DNA of 64,000 nt, from contig NW_024037050.1 in NCBI RefSeq assembly GCF_015706575.1, positions 5,394,001 through 5,458,000 on the forward strand, given 5' to 3'. A program made the position numbers and the translations under genes. Below are positions 24,335 through 35,713 of the stretch, in pieces; within the stretch, counting starts at the first letter, position 1, and each line of letters opens with the position of its first letter. Under the pieces are notes generated by a model, which did no database searches, was not told the origin of the DNA, and worked only from the letters and a program-made list of their open reading frames with translations. This DNA is from Patiria miniata (lineage: Eukaryota; Echinodermata; Asteroidea; Valvatida; Asterinidae).

Positions 24335-25308
24335 TTTCAAAAATCTTGTGGTTATTCTTCCAAAGTGACATCCCTTACAAAGATTTGACGAAGTTCGAAT
24401 TTGGCTTCAAAAACTCATGAGTATAGGCCTACAGTTTTTAGTCTGGACATATGGACATGGACATTTTCTTTCAAAAATGCTGTGGTTATTCTTCCACAGT
24501 GACTTTCCATAGAAATACTTGACGAAGTTGGAATTCGTCTTCGAATACTCATGAGTAGGCCTACAGTTTTTAGTCTGGACATATGGACATGGACATTTTC
24601 TTTCAAAAATCTTGTGGTTATTCTATCACAGTGACTTCCCTTAGACAGATTTGACGAAGTTGGAATTTGGCTTCAAAAACTCATGAAAATAGGCCCACAG
24701 TTTTTAGTCTGTTGACATATGGACATGGACATTCTTTTCAAAAATCTTGTGGTTATTCTTCCAAAGTGACATCCCTTGGAAATTCTAGACGAAGTTGGAA
24801 TTTGGCTTCAAAAACTCATGAGTATAGGCCTACAGTTTTTAGTCTGGACATATGTACATGAACATTTTCTTTCAAAAATCTTGTGGTTATTCTTCCACAG
24901 TGACTTCCCTTAATAGAAATACTTGACGAAGTTGGAAATTTGTCTTCAAAACTCATGAGTATAGGCCTACAGTTTTTAGTCTGGACATATGGACATGGAC
25001 ATTAAACAGGGGTGTGAAACCTCAGCTTTAAAGCTGATTTCAGCTTGTTTTATGTTGGATTTCAGCTTTTTTCCCTCACTTGCTGTGTACAAAAGTATAG
25101 GAGATTTCCAAAGTTCAGCTTTTTTACACCCTTTTCAGCTGTTTTCAGCTATTTTTATCAGTGGTCACTCACACCCCTGATTACAAAAAAAAAAATGTTG
25201 TGGTTATTCTTCCATAGTGACTTCCCTTAGAAATTCTTGACGAAATGGAATTTGTCTTCAAAAACTCATGAGTAGGCCTACAATTTTTAGTCTGCACATA
25301 TGGACGTA
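24335..25308 (+). repeat. Tandem array of a 132-134-base unit, about six copies
   Basis: Units start with TTTCAAAAAT at 24335, 24469, 24601, 24736 and 24870, with a last unit resuming at about 25195. Each contains TTGTGGTTATTCTTCCA, TTGACGAAGTTGGAATT, ACTCATGAGTA, TAGGCCTACAGTTTTTAG and CATATGGACATGGACATT. The fifth/sixth boundary is split by a small DNA element (25007-25179). The 60-codon frames on both strands here are reading through the repeat and are not genes. Confidence 0.9.
25007..25179. mobile_element. Small hAT-like MITE inserted in the tandem array
   Basis: 173 bases bounded by 11-base inverted repeats CAGGGGTGTGA and TCACACCCCTG, ends of hAT type. The interior is a run of TTTCAGCTTTT-like words. 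Flanks are ATTAAA on the left and ATTACA on the right, an imperfect short duplication; an 8-base duplication expected of hAT is not clean. It interrupts a unit of the surrounding 133-base array, so it inserted after the array had formed. Confidence 0.7.
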
Positions 25309-27026
25309 GCACGTATACCTTTGAAGTTGTTCAGTTTACAGCCCAATATAGGCCTGAAGAGACTCCAAATGGCAAGCTGCCAGCCGTGTCTGGGGATGTA
25401 TTGAAGACAGGTGCCCCCTTGTAATTGCAATCTGTGGAGTGATCAACATAGGCTCGTCAAGTACAACCGCCAGGCACGTGAATGTGTATAGACAATGGAA
25501 GGTCTAGAGCTAATATCAGGATGATTGGTGGGGGAATTTCCCATTATAGATGCTGTGCCATCTGAAAGAAAATATTGGGTTGCTTCCCCCTCCCCCTCCC
25601 CCTCTGCCTCCCCTCCCCCTTAGCTGTCGACATGAAGTCTTCAACCTTAAGAACAAATTCCTGTATTTCTTTGTGGACAATTAATCAGAGATTTCCCAAA
25701 TTTGTAGCCAAATTATTTTGAAATATCCTGGAACATCAGATAAATTCTGGTCCTCAACTATTGGTGAACTTTTTCAGCAGCCACTTTTCTTAATTTTAGG
25801 GTAGAACCAAGCTCAAGAAGAAACAAGGGGGGGGGGGGGAATCTAATTTAAAACCAACAAAAAAACCTCCCCCTTAAAGAAACACAACAAGCCTCAAACA
25901 AAGAAACAAACACCCCAACACCCCAACAACCCCAACGACCCGAGCAACAAACTAATAAACACTAGAAAAAGTTTTTTTTTTTGGGGGGGGGGGTTTAATG
26001 GTTTGTATGATCTGTTTCTGGTCTACAACTCCTACAGATTTTGTTTTTTCAAAAGTTGGATAGTATCAGAATTCAGAAAACGGTCTTATAGAATCTAATT
26101 GATTTCCAAAAAATAATAAAAATTGACAATTTAGTAAATTAACATCAATTACATGTATACTGACTGAGTGTATGTGTATCCACGTATGCATCTACCAGCA
26201 ATGAAACAAAGAGGTATTTATGGTAGTTTGATTTCGCGGCATGGGCACACAAAGTGCTCTCCCACGTGTATGAGTACGAGTGAAAGAGTGGGCAGGGTAC
26301 CGGTTAGTAATTGGTCCTCGTGGATTGAAGTAATAGTCGAACACCATCTGGTTGTTTGCGCGCTATCCCTTGGTTTTTGTTTGCATTGTGCAAGCACTCT
26401 GCAGTTCTACGCAAACAAGCATTTCTGGGAAAGTGGATTCATTTTCTAGTGCTTAACAAAAATTAATTGATGTTGGATAAATAACAGATAGTTGACAGCA
26501 AAGATCAGCAGCATTCCATATTTTTTTTTTAATTTCATTTTTGCAGCCACCGTCCCCCGGATTGTTTCTTGCCATGATATTAAGTGGTCCAATTAATCAT
26601 ACACCTACTTGCTCCTTTTTTAATCTTTTCCAGTTACCGGAAATTTAGGTTGTGTCCGGATTGGGCTTCAGAGAATTTTGCCGAGTCAAAAGTCCAAGTC
26701 AGCATCTCAGTAAAATCTTTTTAAAAAAGGAGTTTAAAAAACCCTCCTCTGAAAACATGCATTCTGAGCCGTGCTATTACTTGGGTCAATATTGGTCAAG
26801 ATCCCGATTGGTTTGTTCAAAGTATACCAGGGAGTGGAAGGAAATTTTGACTGTTTGTGACCTTTAAAATAGCAGGAGGGTTGTGAACATAGCTTAAGTC
26901 ACGTGGCAAGGCACTCTCTTGCTTTTCCTCAAGGAGGATCTGACCCCTCCCAACATTTTCTTTCTTTCTCCTTGAAACCCTCTCCTCCAAAGAAAAAAAA
27001 ACCCCAAAAACAAAGCTTGTTTTAAG
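25309..27026. other. Unannotated stretch with C- and G-rich low-complexity runs
   Basis: Contains a CCCCCT-type run at about 25588-25621 and poly-G runs at about 25828-25842 and 25983-25993. No repeat boundaries or coding exons were found. Confidence 0.45.
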
Positions 27027-27030
27027 TACT

Positions 27031-29033
27031 GGGCAATTCCACGGTAACGGAAGGACGTTTTCACTCATTAAACAAAATTTCAAATGTGTGTATCACAGAC
27101 ACTGTTCATAGTTACAGCAAACAAATGTCACATTTGTATTGCTATAATGCTACTTTCATTTTCCACACTTTTGGGGGGCATGAATGCCTCCCGTTTATGA
27201 ATTATGAATATTAATGAGGTCGGTAACGGAAGGACGGTAAAACGGACAAGGGTTTTCCAACTTACTCGCATTTTGCAAAAACTCTGTGAATTTTATGGGG
27301 CAATTATATTTTAAAGGTAGGAAATGGAATCCCTGAAGCTTTATCTATACTATACCACCTTTCATTTGACTTAAAGTGTTTCGGTTATATAATTACAACG
27401 TTTTAAGCAGATTATAATTTGGTAACGGAAGGACGGTAACGGAAGGACAAAAGGTTTACTCAATTATAGCATGAACAAAATGTGAATTTACACTAATTAT
27501 ACAAGTGAAACAAATTGCTTAAATGTGTAACTGAATGTGAAATCAACAATATGCAGACCTGGCATAAATAATTATACCCAAGAAACTATTGTGATAAAGA
27601 TAGAAGCCTGCTAATTAATGATAACAAAAGAAAAACGAAAACAACCCAAAACACATAATTCACGAACACAGGACTACTACAGAAATAGACTTCAAACCCA
27701 TCACCTCAATCCTTAAAAGTTTAAATACGCAGTATTTGAACACTTGAGTATATTGGTTACATGTTCACCAACAACTTTTAATAATAATACCAGTAGGTTC
27801 AAAGGTTTACCTAAAGGGTGGGGGGGGGGGGGGGGGGGCGACCAGCCTAAGTACATTTAAGGTAAAAACATCTACCGGTAGAACTGATGGCTTCAGTTAG
27901 GTGTTGCTTTTAATTGAACTCTAAAATCAATGTTTGAAATCAAATTACAATGATTTAGAGTAGTAACAATTAATTTATAAACATCCAAACTGAAGTTGTT
28001 AACTTGGGCATAATTTGTCAAAGACTGCACCTCACATGTCTTACACATGTAAATTGAATGAAAGTGCCCCAAAGTACCGGTACTTTCTGCCATCTTATTT
28101 TTGACTTAATTTGCTTCTGGAATGGCTTCACAGAATTCGTATCTTTCTCTATTGTCCATGAATGCTGATGGCAGCAACTTTATGATTTGATTTTCTGCAA
28201 CAACTCCATACATGTACAAGTACTGGTACATCGGCATACATGTACATGTACATTGGCATATATGTACATGTACATTGTACATGTTGTACATGCCTGTGCC
28301 TTCCTTTGTAATAAACACCTTGCCCTGCTTATCCCGCTTTTGTGAAGGTGGGTCACATGAATGTCCTTTCAATGCTCATTATACATGCATGTATTTGCAG
28401 TGATTTTCATTTTTCAAACATGAGCGCAAATGTCGTAACATTTGATAAAAATTTGATTTGTCCTTCCGTTACCGTCCTTCCGTTACCAATTTGGTAACGG
28501 AAGGACGTGATTTAATTAATTGTAATTAAAAAACGAGAAGTACAGCAGTGTCAGTTATAATGTCATATTGAAGGCCGACCTAAACTGGCTTTGCACAATA
28601 ACTTTCAATGCATTCATACTGCAAGTTTTAAAAATAAATTAAAAATATGTATTTTTTCGGTAACGGAAGGACATTTTCGAAGGCTGAAATATTAGAAGTC
28701 ACTGAAGCGAAACAAATTACGCAAAATGTTAAAAACAAGTTTTAGTCGGTTTTTCAAGACCAATACTTTCTCATGACAGAAACTGATGGCATTAGTACAT
28801 ATTTTTGTGTGTCTATTGGTAGAATACTTTCATATCACTATTAATCACATTTTTAGGATTAAAACAGGATTATTACATAATCCTAGTTTTTGGTACCGAA
28901 ATGTATAAAAAATAAAATTCCGACTTCAAATCTTGAAAATATAGACTTTTAGCTTTCATTTGATGCCAAATTTGTTTAAGTCACATGTATTTGAATTTTT
29001 TGGTGTCATGTCCACTTTGGTGTGGAATTGCCC
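27031..29033. mobile_element. Complete 2.0-kb non-autonomous DNA transposon with iterated 14-mer
   Basis: Perfect 12-base inverted repeats GGGCAATTCCAC (27031-27042) and GTGGAATTGCCC (29022-29033) are flanked by the perfect 4-base target duplication TACT (27027-27030 and 29034-29037). The element carries eight exact copies of GGTAACGGAAGGAC. Six are on the plus strand (27043, 27222, 27421, 27435, 28493, 28659) and two on the minus (28460, 28474). The first abuts the left terminal repeat. Such subterminal iterated words are usually transposase binding sites; that role is inferred here. The interior is AT-rich with no transposase frame. A 4-base target fits Sola- or Chapaev-like groups, but the superfamily is not settled. 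Confidence 0.85.
28460..28506. repeat. Hairpin built from the 14-mer of the 2-kb element
   Basis: Two minus-orientation 14-mers (28460-28473, 28474-28487) are followed, after AATTT, by a plus-orientation 14-mer (28493-28506). This gives a perfect 14-base-pair stem with a five-base loop. Confidence 0.9.
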
Positions 29034-29037
29034 TACT

Positions 29038-29525
29038 GTTAAGAAAGTACTGTGCCTGTTTATAAATCTGAACACCATTGTAAAGAAAGGAGAACACAAA
29101 CCTGACTCAAACCTTAATCCCTCTAAGTCTGGTAGGTGATAATTTGAAAACAAGATTACAAAGTAACTGTACATTGATGACAGAGGATGTTGTGGATAAA
29201 GTAGTGGTAATGTGGTACAGTTACATGCACATCACAAAAGAGGCTGTGACTTTAATTGATAAGGCTTATCCTGAAGAGATAGCTCCATGGCACTGTTATG
29301 AATCAGAGGATTTAAGGAGGTGTTGTGGGGGACACTGCACTGTTTCATTTGTTGTTCAGTTGGCTTACTTACACTGTTTCCCCCTTTGTTGTTCAGTTGG
29401 CTTACTGCCTCTGTTCTCTGCCATATGTGTTGTATGTAGAGACTTGATAGGGATTTGAAACCAAAGGGAAGGGTGTGTTGATGGGCTGTGGCAAACCCCA
29501 ATAAACCATGAAGGGCAATCTAAAG
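29038..29525. other. Short unannotated stretch, no gene called
   Basis: A plus-strand frame to 29458 has its first ATG at 29177 and encodes a lysine/glutamate-containing stretch (TEDVVDKVVVMWYSYMH). It has no splice signals or recognised domain. Its 3' part covers a local direct repeat TTGTTCAGTTGGCTTACT (about 29352 and 29389). I treat it as chance. Confidence 0.3.
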
Positions 29526-29885
29526 CCCTTTTCACACTAGAGCCTCTCAACCCGGGTTGAACTCAACCGCAGGCGAACCCAGTGCCGCCCCGGGTTGAGT
29601 TTTTGATTTTTCAACCCTGCATTCAACCCCGCATTGTTTCACACTTATAATTCAAACTTATCATGCTCAGTTACTACTGTTTTGAACCCTGGCAGGTTTT
29701 TCAACCCGGGTTGAAAATCTCAACCCTGGTCTGGAGCAGGGTTGTGTTCAACCCGGGGCGAAATCAATCTCGGGGTTGACGCAGGGTTGATGCAGGGTTG
29801 AAATTCTTTAAGTGTGAAACGCTGCATGTTTTCCACCCTGCGTCAACCCTGCGTCAACCCCGGGATTTGTCTAGTGTGAAAAGGG
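29526..29885. mobile_element. MITE with CCCTTTTCACACTAGA ends, rich in GGGTTGA words
   Basis: The left end CCCTTTTCACACTAGA and the right end TCTAGTGTGAAAAGGG form a perfect 16-base terminal inverted repeat. The 360-base interior is built from short words such as CAACCCGGGTTGA, GCAGGGTTGA and GCGTCAACCCTGCGTCAACC in both orientations, making the element strongly self-complementary. No target duplication is clear and no protein is encoded. A decayed relative lies at 56360-56470. Confidence 0.7.
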
Positions 29886-29965
29886 ATTATGGGGTTCACT
29901 TCAGCTCATTCTGAGGTTGAACAAAGGAATCTACTGGAGTAGGATTTGAACCTTAAGCTGCCACT

Positions 29966-30339
29966 CACCTTTTTACCGGTTCACCTTGCTGAAAAATCGG
30001 ACAGATTTAACACCGCACACCGTTTGACCGGATGAAATCAAACATGTTTGATTTTTTCGCATCTGATTTCACCGGACGCATTGTCACCGGAAAGGTGTGT
30101 GGGCAGCACTCCGATTTCACCGGACGCGATTTTTTTTTTAACCAATCAGATTCACAAAGGAAGTCACATGATTTGAAATTGACTGCTGCCATTTTGTCAT
30201 CATGTGACTGGTCATCATGTGACTGATCATAGAAATGGAATCGGTCATGTGTGCGGGTAACGTTGCGGACTCCGCAACGGTGACAAAAAAGTAACCCGTG
30301 ATCTGTTGATCCGGTGAACCAGTAAATACCGGAAAGGTG
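29966..30339. mobile_element. Probable MITE with CACCTTT...GGTTCACC ends
   Basis: The left end reads CACCTTTTTACCGGTTCACC. The reverse complement of the right end starts CACCTTTCCGG and reaches TTTACTGGTTCACCGG, so the ends match with one short gap. The interior has a perfect 20-base palindrome AAATCAAACATGTTTGATTT (30037-30056), repeated GATTTCACCGGACGC words and two TCATCATGTGACTG words. No protein and no clear target duplication. Confidence 0.5.
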
Positions 30340-31238
30340 TCGGCGGGCTTCAGAACTCTAGAACACTGCCGAGAAGTGTTTGGGCAGTTTCACTTTTAAA
30401 TCACACTCCAGTCTGTTTCTTTGTTCAGCCAGCCCCTTGAGGCCCCTTCGCACTGTCCAAAATCTCTGTGTTGGTTCCCCGTTTCGTACCAGCAAGAATC
30501 TAGGTGGATAAGGTTCTTCCCGGGTAGAAAATCCAAAATCGATACAGCCCACCTGTGTCCACACCATTGCTTAAATGGTAGGCCTTGCCTACCTGTTTTC
30601 GAATGGACCAGGTTTCGCTTACAGTGTACCTGTGTTGATTTCAACACAGGTATAGGGAAGACGATAGTATAAAAAGCTTTGACTGTAAATCAATGTCCTG
30701 TTAGATTTAAGAGTTCTTGGAAATCTGCTTGCACGCCACATCTCAGAACTCTGGGTCCATCATCAGGCCGTGTGCGTATCAGGAAATGGGTACTTGATCC
30801 TTAATTAAATTTGCCTCTACCTCAGTATAAAGACTATTCATCTTGCCGATAGACCTTGCTCCCTGATTCTATAATCGTATTCTGTTTTGAACTTTTGAAA
30901 ATTTGTAAGCTTTTTGGGTGCACGTGTACCGTAAAAGTGCATTCAAAAAGAGCAATTTGACATTTAATCTTTCCCCTTTTTTTCCCTTAGAGATCTTTCT
31001 CACTGATATTTTCAGACGTGTTAAGACTTAAGCACATAGGCAACATTTGCAATTATACTCGGGTTTGTACCGACCAACTTAACGAGAAAATCTTTGCTCA
31101 ATGTGAAGATAATGAAAACAATGATAATCATTTAAAATCACGTTTGAAGTCACATTAGAATGAATATTTATCATCATTATTTATATCAGGCTTCCGGCGG
31201 TAAAAATCAATCAGCATATTGTATGCTTTCATAAAAAG
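30340..31238. other. Unannotated stretch, no gene seen
   Basis: Ordinary sequence with several short overlapping frames on both strands at 30358-30672, none with splice support. A TTGATTTCAACACAGGT self-complementary patch lies near 30640. Confidence 0.35.
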
Positions 31239-31269
31239 TTGACTGCAATAACATTGTTATTGCAGTCAA
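31239..31269. repeat. Perfect 14-base inverted repeat with 3-base loop
   Basis: TTGACTGCAATAAC, ATT, GTTATTGCAGTCAA. It may be a cruciform/hairpin site or the remnant of a foldback element. Too short to be a microRNA precursor on its own. Confidence 0.85.
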
Positions 31270-31540
31270 TCCAGGCATTTTCGCAGGTTCCCGCTCGATC
31301 AAGAGCATAGGAAGTCACAGTTATCAACCACTCAACAGAGCGTAGTGCGCGCGCACCGTCGAACACGGAACACGCCGCGCGCATGCAGTGCGCAGAAGGC
31401 CAGGTATACGCGCACTGTTGTTAACAATTACAGTGGCAGCTTCAAAACGTTTGATGTGAACGAAAAAGATGTAATGAAGACAGTGTCTTGAATTGTGCTT
31501 CTTGCGGATCAAGTCAGCCTGATATAAATAATAATAATAA

Positions 31541-31679
31541 TATTGAATGGCTTGTTTTCGGTGGATACAAGAATATATTGCACTCGCTATGACAATATTG
31601 CACTCGTCTTCGACTCGTGCAATATTGTCATAGCTCGTGCAATATTTTCTTGTATCCACCTCAAAGACATCCAATATTA
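31541..31679. mobile_element. 139-base near-perfect palindromic element
   Basis: The two halves are reverse complements centred at about 31610. The left arm carries GTGGATACAAGAA, ATATTGCACTCGCTATGAC and AATATTGCACTCG; the right arm returns the same words inverted and ends CTTGTATCCAC and CCAATATTA. Inside the arm the unit AATATTGCAC(T)CG is itself repeated. It looks like a foldback MITE of a type widespread in marine invertebrates. The long frames on both strands at 31324-31776 arise because the palindrome reads open in both directions. Confidence 0.75.
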
Positions 31680-32344
31680 TATAAATGTTTTGCTAAATGC
31701 TAGACTGAGTCTTGCGTTTAATAATCATTTTCAGTTGAGAGGCCCGAAGCACACACACTCCTCAACTACTCCTTGATATCTATTCCTCCTCCTTCCATCG
31801 CCTCAGTCATGCTGTATCATTTCTGCCTTTAGGCATGACTTATTGAACTCCCAACAGGCGAAACCAGAGCCCACGATTATTGCGCAGGTAATAATATGCC
31901 CTTGTTGTCTTTTGCGGGGCTGTCTTCACAGCCCAGTGCACAGCTGAACGCAACCCCAGAGACACAAACACTCGTTAATTTAAAACGTCTGTAACAGCTG
32001 GGATTTCACTGATATTAAAATATTCATTGTCGATATATTGTGGCCTTTACCTTTTTTTTAATGGGAATATTTTATACTTGTGTCGACAATCAAGCCCAAA
32101 TAAACACTGTGTAATGAATGGTTCAAACTGTTTAAACGGTTTAAAAACCTGCATTGCTATGCATTTTTGCTTGTCCGCATTTTTCCCTTCATCTTCAGTT
32201 TTTGTTTTAGTTTTTTTTAATTTGGGTTTTTGGTTTGTTATCACAATCCTCAAGACTGCATTTACCTGATTTTAGGCTTTTTCAAATGTAAATTACATTT
32301 TGGTACATGTACCATGCATATGTGTGCAAACATTGTACCTGTAT
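31680..32344. other. Unannotated stretch, no gene seen
   Basis: AT-rich sequence with T-rich runs near 32050 and 32200. No repeat boundary or exon was supported. Confidence 0.35.
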
Positions 32345-32640
32345 TACCTACAAACTTGTTTGATCAGTCACAGACAGTCAATGTCTTCCCCACTTTCTCT
32401 GCCATGAATTTGTATGCATTTGTATGGATTTGTATGGATTTGTCTGCATAGTAAGAAACAGTTGGATCACATTCGTGTAAGCACGGTGACTAGCCACATT
32501 CCATCAACAGTAAAAAAAGTTACAACTGGAAGGTATAGCTGGCATAACAGTCACCTCCAGTCAAAGCATGGCTGTATGAAATTAAGAAGGGAATTCGTAA
32601 CTGTTAAAAAACAGTCACTTGATTGATTTGGACTGCTGTG
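32345..32640 (+). repeat. Dispersed repeat E, copy 1
   Basis: Aligns in order with 35226-35525 and partly with 41855-41965. Shared phrases are TTTGATCAGTC, CAGT(T/C)-GATCAC, CCATCAACAG, AGTCAAAGCAT-GCT, AACTGTTAAAAACAGTCACTTGAT and a final GACTGCTG. No termini were found; family unknown. Confidence 0.65.
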
Positions 32641-34259
32641 ACGGTAGAAAGCAGAGATGCCAACCTAATTATTAGGATTTTGAGGCATGTTACTACTCTT
32701 GAAATATCCAGCTGTCCTATACGCCAACATTGTGGCTACTCTGAAAAGTACTGTGGTTACTCTTAAACTTGACTGTTGTCCTATGTATTTACATTAGCAT
32801 TACTCTTTGCAGGAAGAATCATTACTATTTTGTAGTCTGTAAAGGAGCGTTTTATATTGCACTCGTTGTGTATTGGTACCTGCAGATGATGCCTTATAAA
32901 CACATATCCACCTGTGTCCTAACTTCCCCGGTGAAAGTAACCAATCAGTCACTAGCAAATTTACCCGTCAATTAGTTCAGACATGTGGCTGCGGTAAACA
33001 AATCGCACAAACGATTCTCACTGACTTTATCCCCCTCGCTGTTCGGTTAATTACTGTACAAATCCAAGCCTAACTTCGTCGCATCCCGCTGCCGGAAACA
33101 ATGACATTTCATCTGAGGAGAAAAAGGCACACCGACTGACAGGTCTTCTTTTGTTGCATTAAAGGACGATGCGCAAACAGCACTAATGAAATGACAGTAG
33201 ATGCCCTTCGGCCTTTTAAAATTGCCCGAGACGTTTCCGCAGATAATGGATTGCTTGCTTTTGGAAAGCTGAGGAACTTAAAGCCAATGAGAGAGTTGTT
33301 AATTAATCTGAAAAAGTATACTGTGCAGTTTTTGTGTGTGTTACGTCCGTACATCCATGCCACTGTGTGCATATCCGCTCGCCTACTGGAAATGAGTTTG
33401 TTCCTGCAAACTCTGAATTAAGTTGCTTTTATTTATCTGTGTTAATCTGAATAATTGAAAGTTGCAGGTTTGTCTGCCTTGTTGATTGTGGTTTCCATTA
33501 ATACATTCACATGGAGTGATGATGTAGTTATCACTGAAAGCCACAGAAATTCGTAAAAATGACAAAAAGTCATGGAAAAGTCCAATTTATTTTAAATTTT
33601 AAACTTTGTATTCATTTATAATTTAACATCCGAAATCTGATTTTTTCTTATACCCGACAAAATGTGACAGGTTTCGCTGATAAAGCATTTTGATTTCGAG
33701 AGACATTGCTTTGTTTTGTTGATGTTATGTTTCTGTTAAGCACTTTTTCACGGAACAGGTTTTACAATTTTAATCTGCATTTAGACGAACTACCAGTAGG
33801 TCAAGGCATTTTATTTTCCTAAAAATTCAGTTTATAAGGAAGAAAACAAGCTTCTTTTTTTTTTTAAATTTAATTCCCCTGTTTTGATCCCTGCCCTCCG
33901 GGCACAGCCAAGCCTAATGGCATTTTTTTCTTCCCCTGTAAATTGGCCAAATGAGATCGGCACTAAAAGGTTTGGCCCTTCCGTTCCCAATCTGATCACT
34001 AGTGGTGTTTGCGTCAGAACTGGAGACTAACAAGCTCGTTATTTGTGTGTACCAAGCGCTAAGTATTTTTTTTTTAATGCACTCACAAACATGCATACTC
34101 TAGCACATGGAATGAAGGGGATAAGGATGCAGTACCATCACAGGAGTTACAAGCAGTTGTATACTGCAGGGTGGTGCAAAAAGAAGGAAACCCACTTTTG
34201 GCAGCAATTTTCACCTACTTGTTCAACATATTTTAAAAAAAAATCAATTTAATGGTACC
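32641..34259. other. Unannotated stretch, no gene seen
   Basis: AT-rich sequence with chance frames on both strands; no splice-flanked coding segment was recognised. Confidence 0.35.
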
Positions 34260-34712
34260 AAAATGGTAGGGAGTATTCAACCCCCCCCCAATATTTTGTA
34301 AAGACTGCCCTTTTCCATTCATGGAAAAATTTTATACTAAAGACATGTCTTTTTTTCACCAGTGCTTTACCCCCCCCCCCCCAATATTTTGTAAAGAGTG
34401 CCTGTTTTTTTTAAAAGTGCCCTTTTTTGTCCCATCCACCGTTCCGGGTGCCTTTTTAAAAATAAATTTTGCGCATGTATCGCCCTGAAAAGCGCCATGT
34501 ATTTTCCATTAGTGTGCACAATCGTCGCTTTTGAACAGCGCTCCAACTGGTAGCAGCCCCCCCCCCCTCCAACTATTTGATTTTACGGAGACCAAGTGTC
34601 CGGAGACAACAAAAAAACGTGTCTGCATTTCAGCACGGATGTGCAAGTGCCCTTTTCAAGAAATTGTTAAACCCCCCCCCTTCCCAATAAAAATGACTGT
34701 GCTACGCCTCTG
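34260..34712 (-). mobile_element. Probable hAT-type non-autonomous element, decayed
   Basis: The right end, on the minus strand, reads CAGAGGCGTAGCACAG, a degraded form of the CAGGGGCGTAGC end seen on many invertebrate hAT elements. Flanks form a near-perfect 8-base duplication: ATGGTACC at 34252-34259 and AGGGTACC at 34713-34720. The left terminal repeat is not recognisable. The interior has C-runs and two copies of CCCCAATATTTTGTAAAGA (about 34288 and 34379). Confidence 0.5.
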
Positions 34713-35225
34713 AGGGTACCATCATTATTGTATCAAGCAAGATCAGAATGCCCCAGAACCAGGCTGCATTTTAAAGTAAACAGTTTTCAGTAACAGCCTG
34801 AAATGGATTTTCAATTTTCCCCCTCCTTTTACACAAATTGGATTGTCGACTGAAACAGAAACTGCCTCTGGACCGATACCAGTCTGGAGGTTTCATTCGT
34901 CCACTGCAGTTTTGTCCACACGAACCTCAGTTCAGGCCTTGGGGGCCCAGTCATATAAATAGTTACGGAGACCAATTTATAAAGGAAGTAATCGTGATAA
35001 TTGAGAACTGAAAGAGTCCAAGTTGGTGACATTCCAAACAGAAACTAACTGGGAAAAAATAGCAATAGCTTACATGAATTTGTATCACTTCCGAATACCA
35101 GAACAAGAAGAGCAAAAATATAGGTGGCAGGGAATTAAAGTAACACTGTGGAAATTTCATTGTAAATATTTCATCAATTCTTTGAGTTTTGTATGATAAG
35201 TTTAAGTTGCTTAACCCTCCTTTTG

Positions 35226-35525
35226 TTTGATCAGTCGTAGGCGGTCAAAACTTCAATCATGTTCCCCTGCTATACCTTTTACTAAGGCTAGTCACCAACA
35301 GTCAGATCACTTCTTGTAGGCACCGTGACATCAAATTCCATCAACAGACAAAAGCAGGTGACTGCTAGGCACAGCTGGCTTATCAATCTCCTACAGTCAA
35401 AGCATAGCTACATGTACATCAGGTTTCATAACAATCAGGGCCAGTCAATCCTGCTTTGTGAAGGCAGGGAGCATTCAACTGTTAAAAACAGTCACTTGAT
35501 TTATTTTCACTGCTGGGCTGGCCTT
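35226..35525 (+). repeat. Dispersed repeat E, copy 2
   Basis: Homologous to 32345-32640. It is the most complete copy for the middle part, with AACAATCAGGGCCAGTCAATC followed by GGCAGGGAGCATTCAACTG. That phrase is shared with the third copy at 41855-41965. Confidence 0.65.
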
Positions 35526-35713
35526 GTTGAAATTGCCAGCCAGAGAGGGAGGGTAAGGCCTCATTTAAAAAAAAAATCTGTGTTGCCAATGTGCAATTTG
35601 TGTGCATGCTATTTAATATGATTTTAACTTTTTGATCAATAGGCCATTTGTCCAATTGTAAATGAGATATCTAAACCCACTATGTTTTTAGGGTTAACGT
35701 ATTCCGATTTTCC

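Noticed and set aside
24335-25308. CRISPR-like regular repeats
   Set aside because: Units are adjacent and about 133 bases long without unique spacers; this is a eukaryotic tandem array.
31324-31776. Open frames on both strands
   Set aside because: They are the two readings of the 139-base palindrome at 31541-31679, which explains their similar protein sequences.
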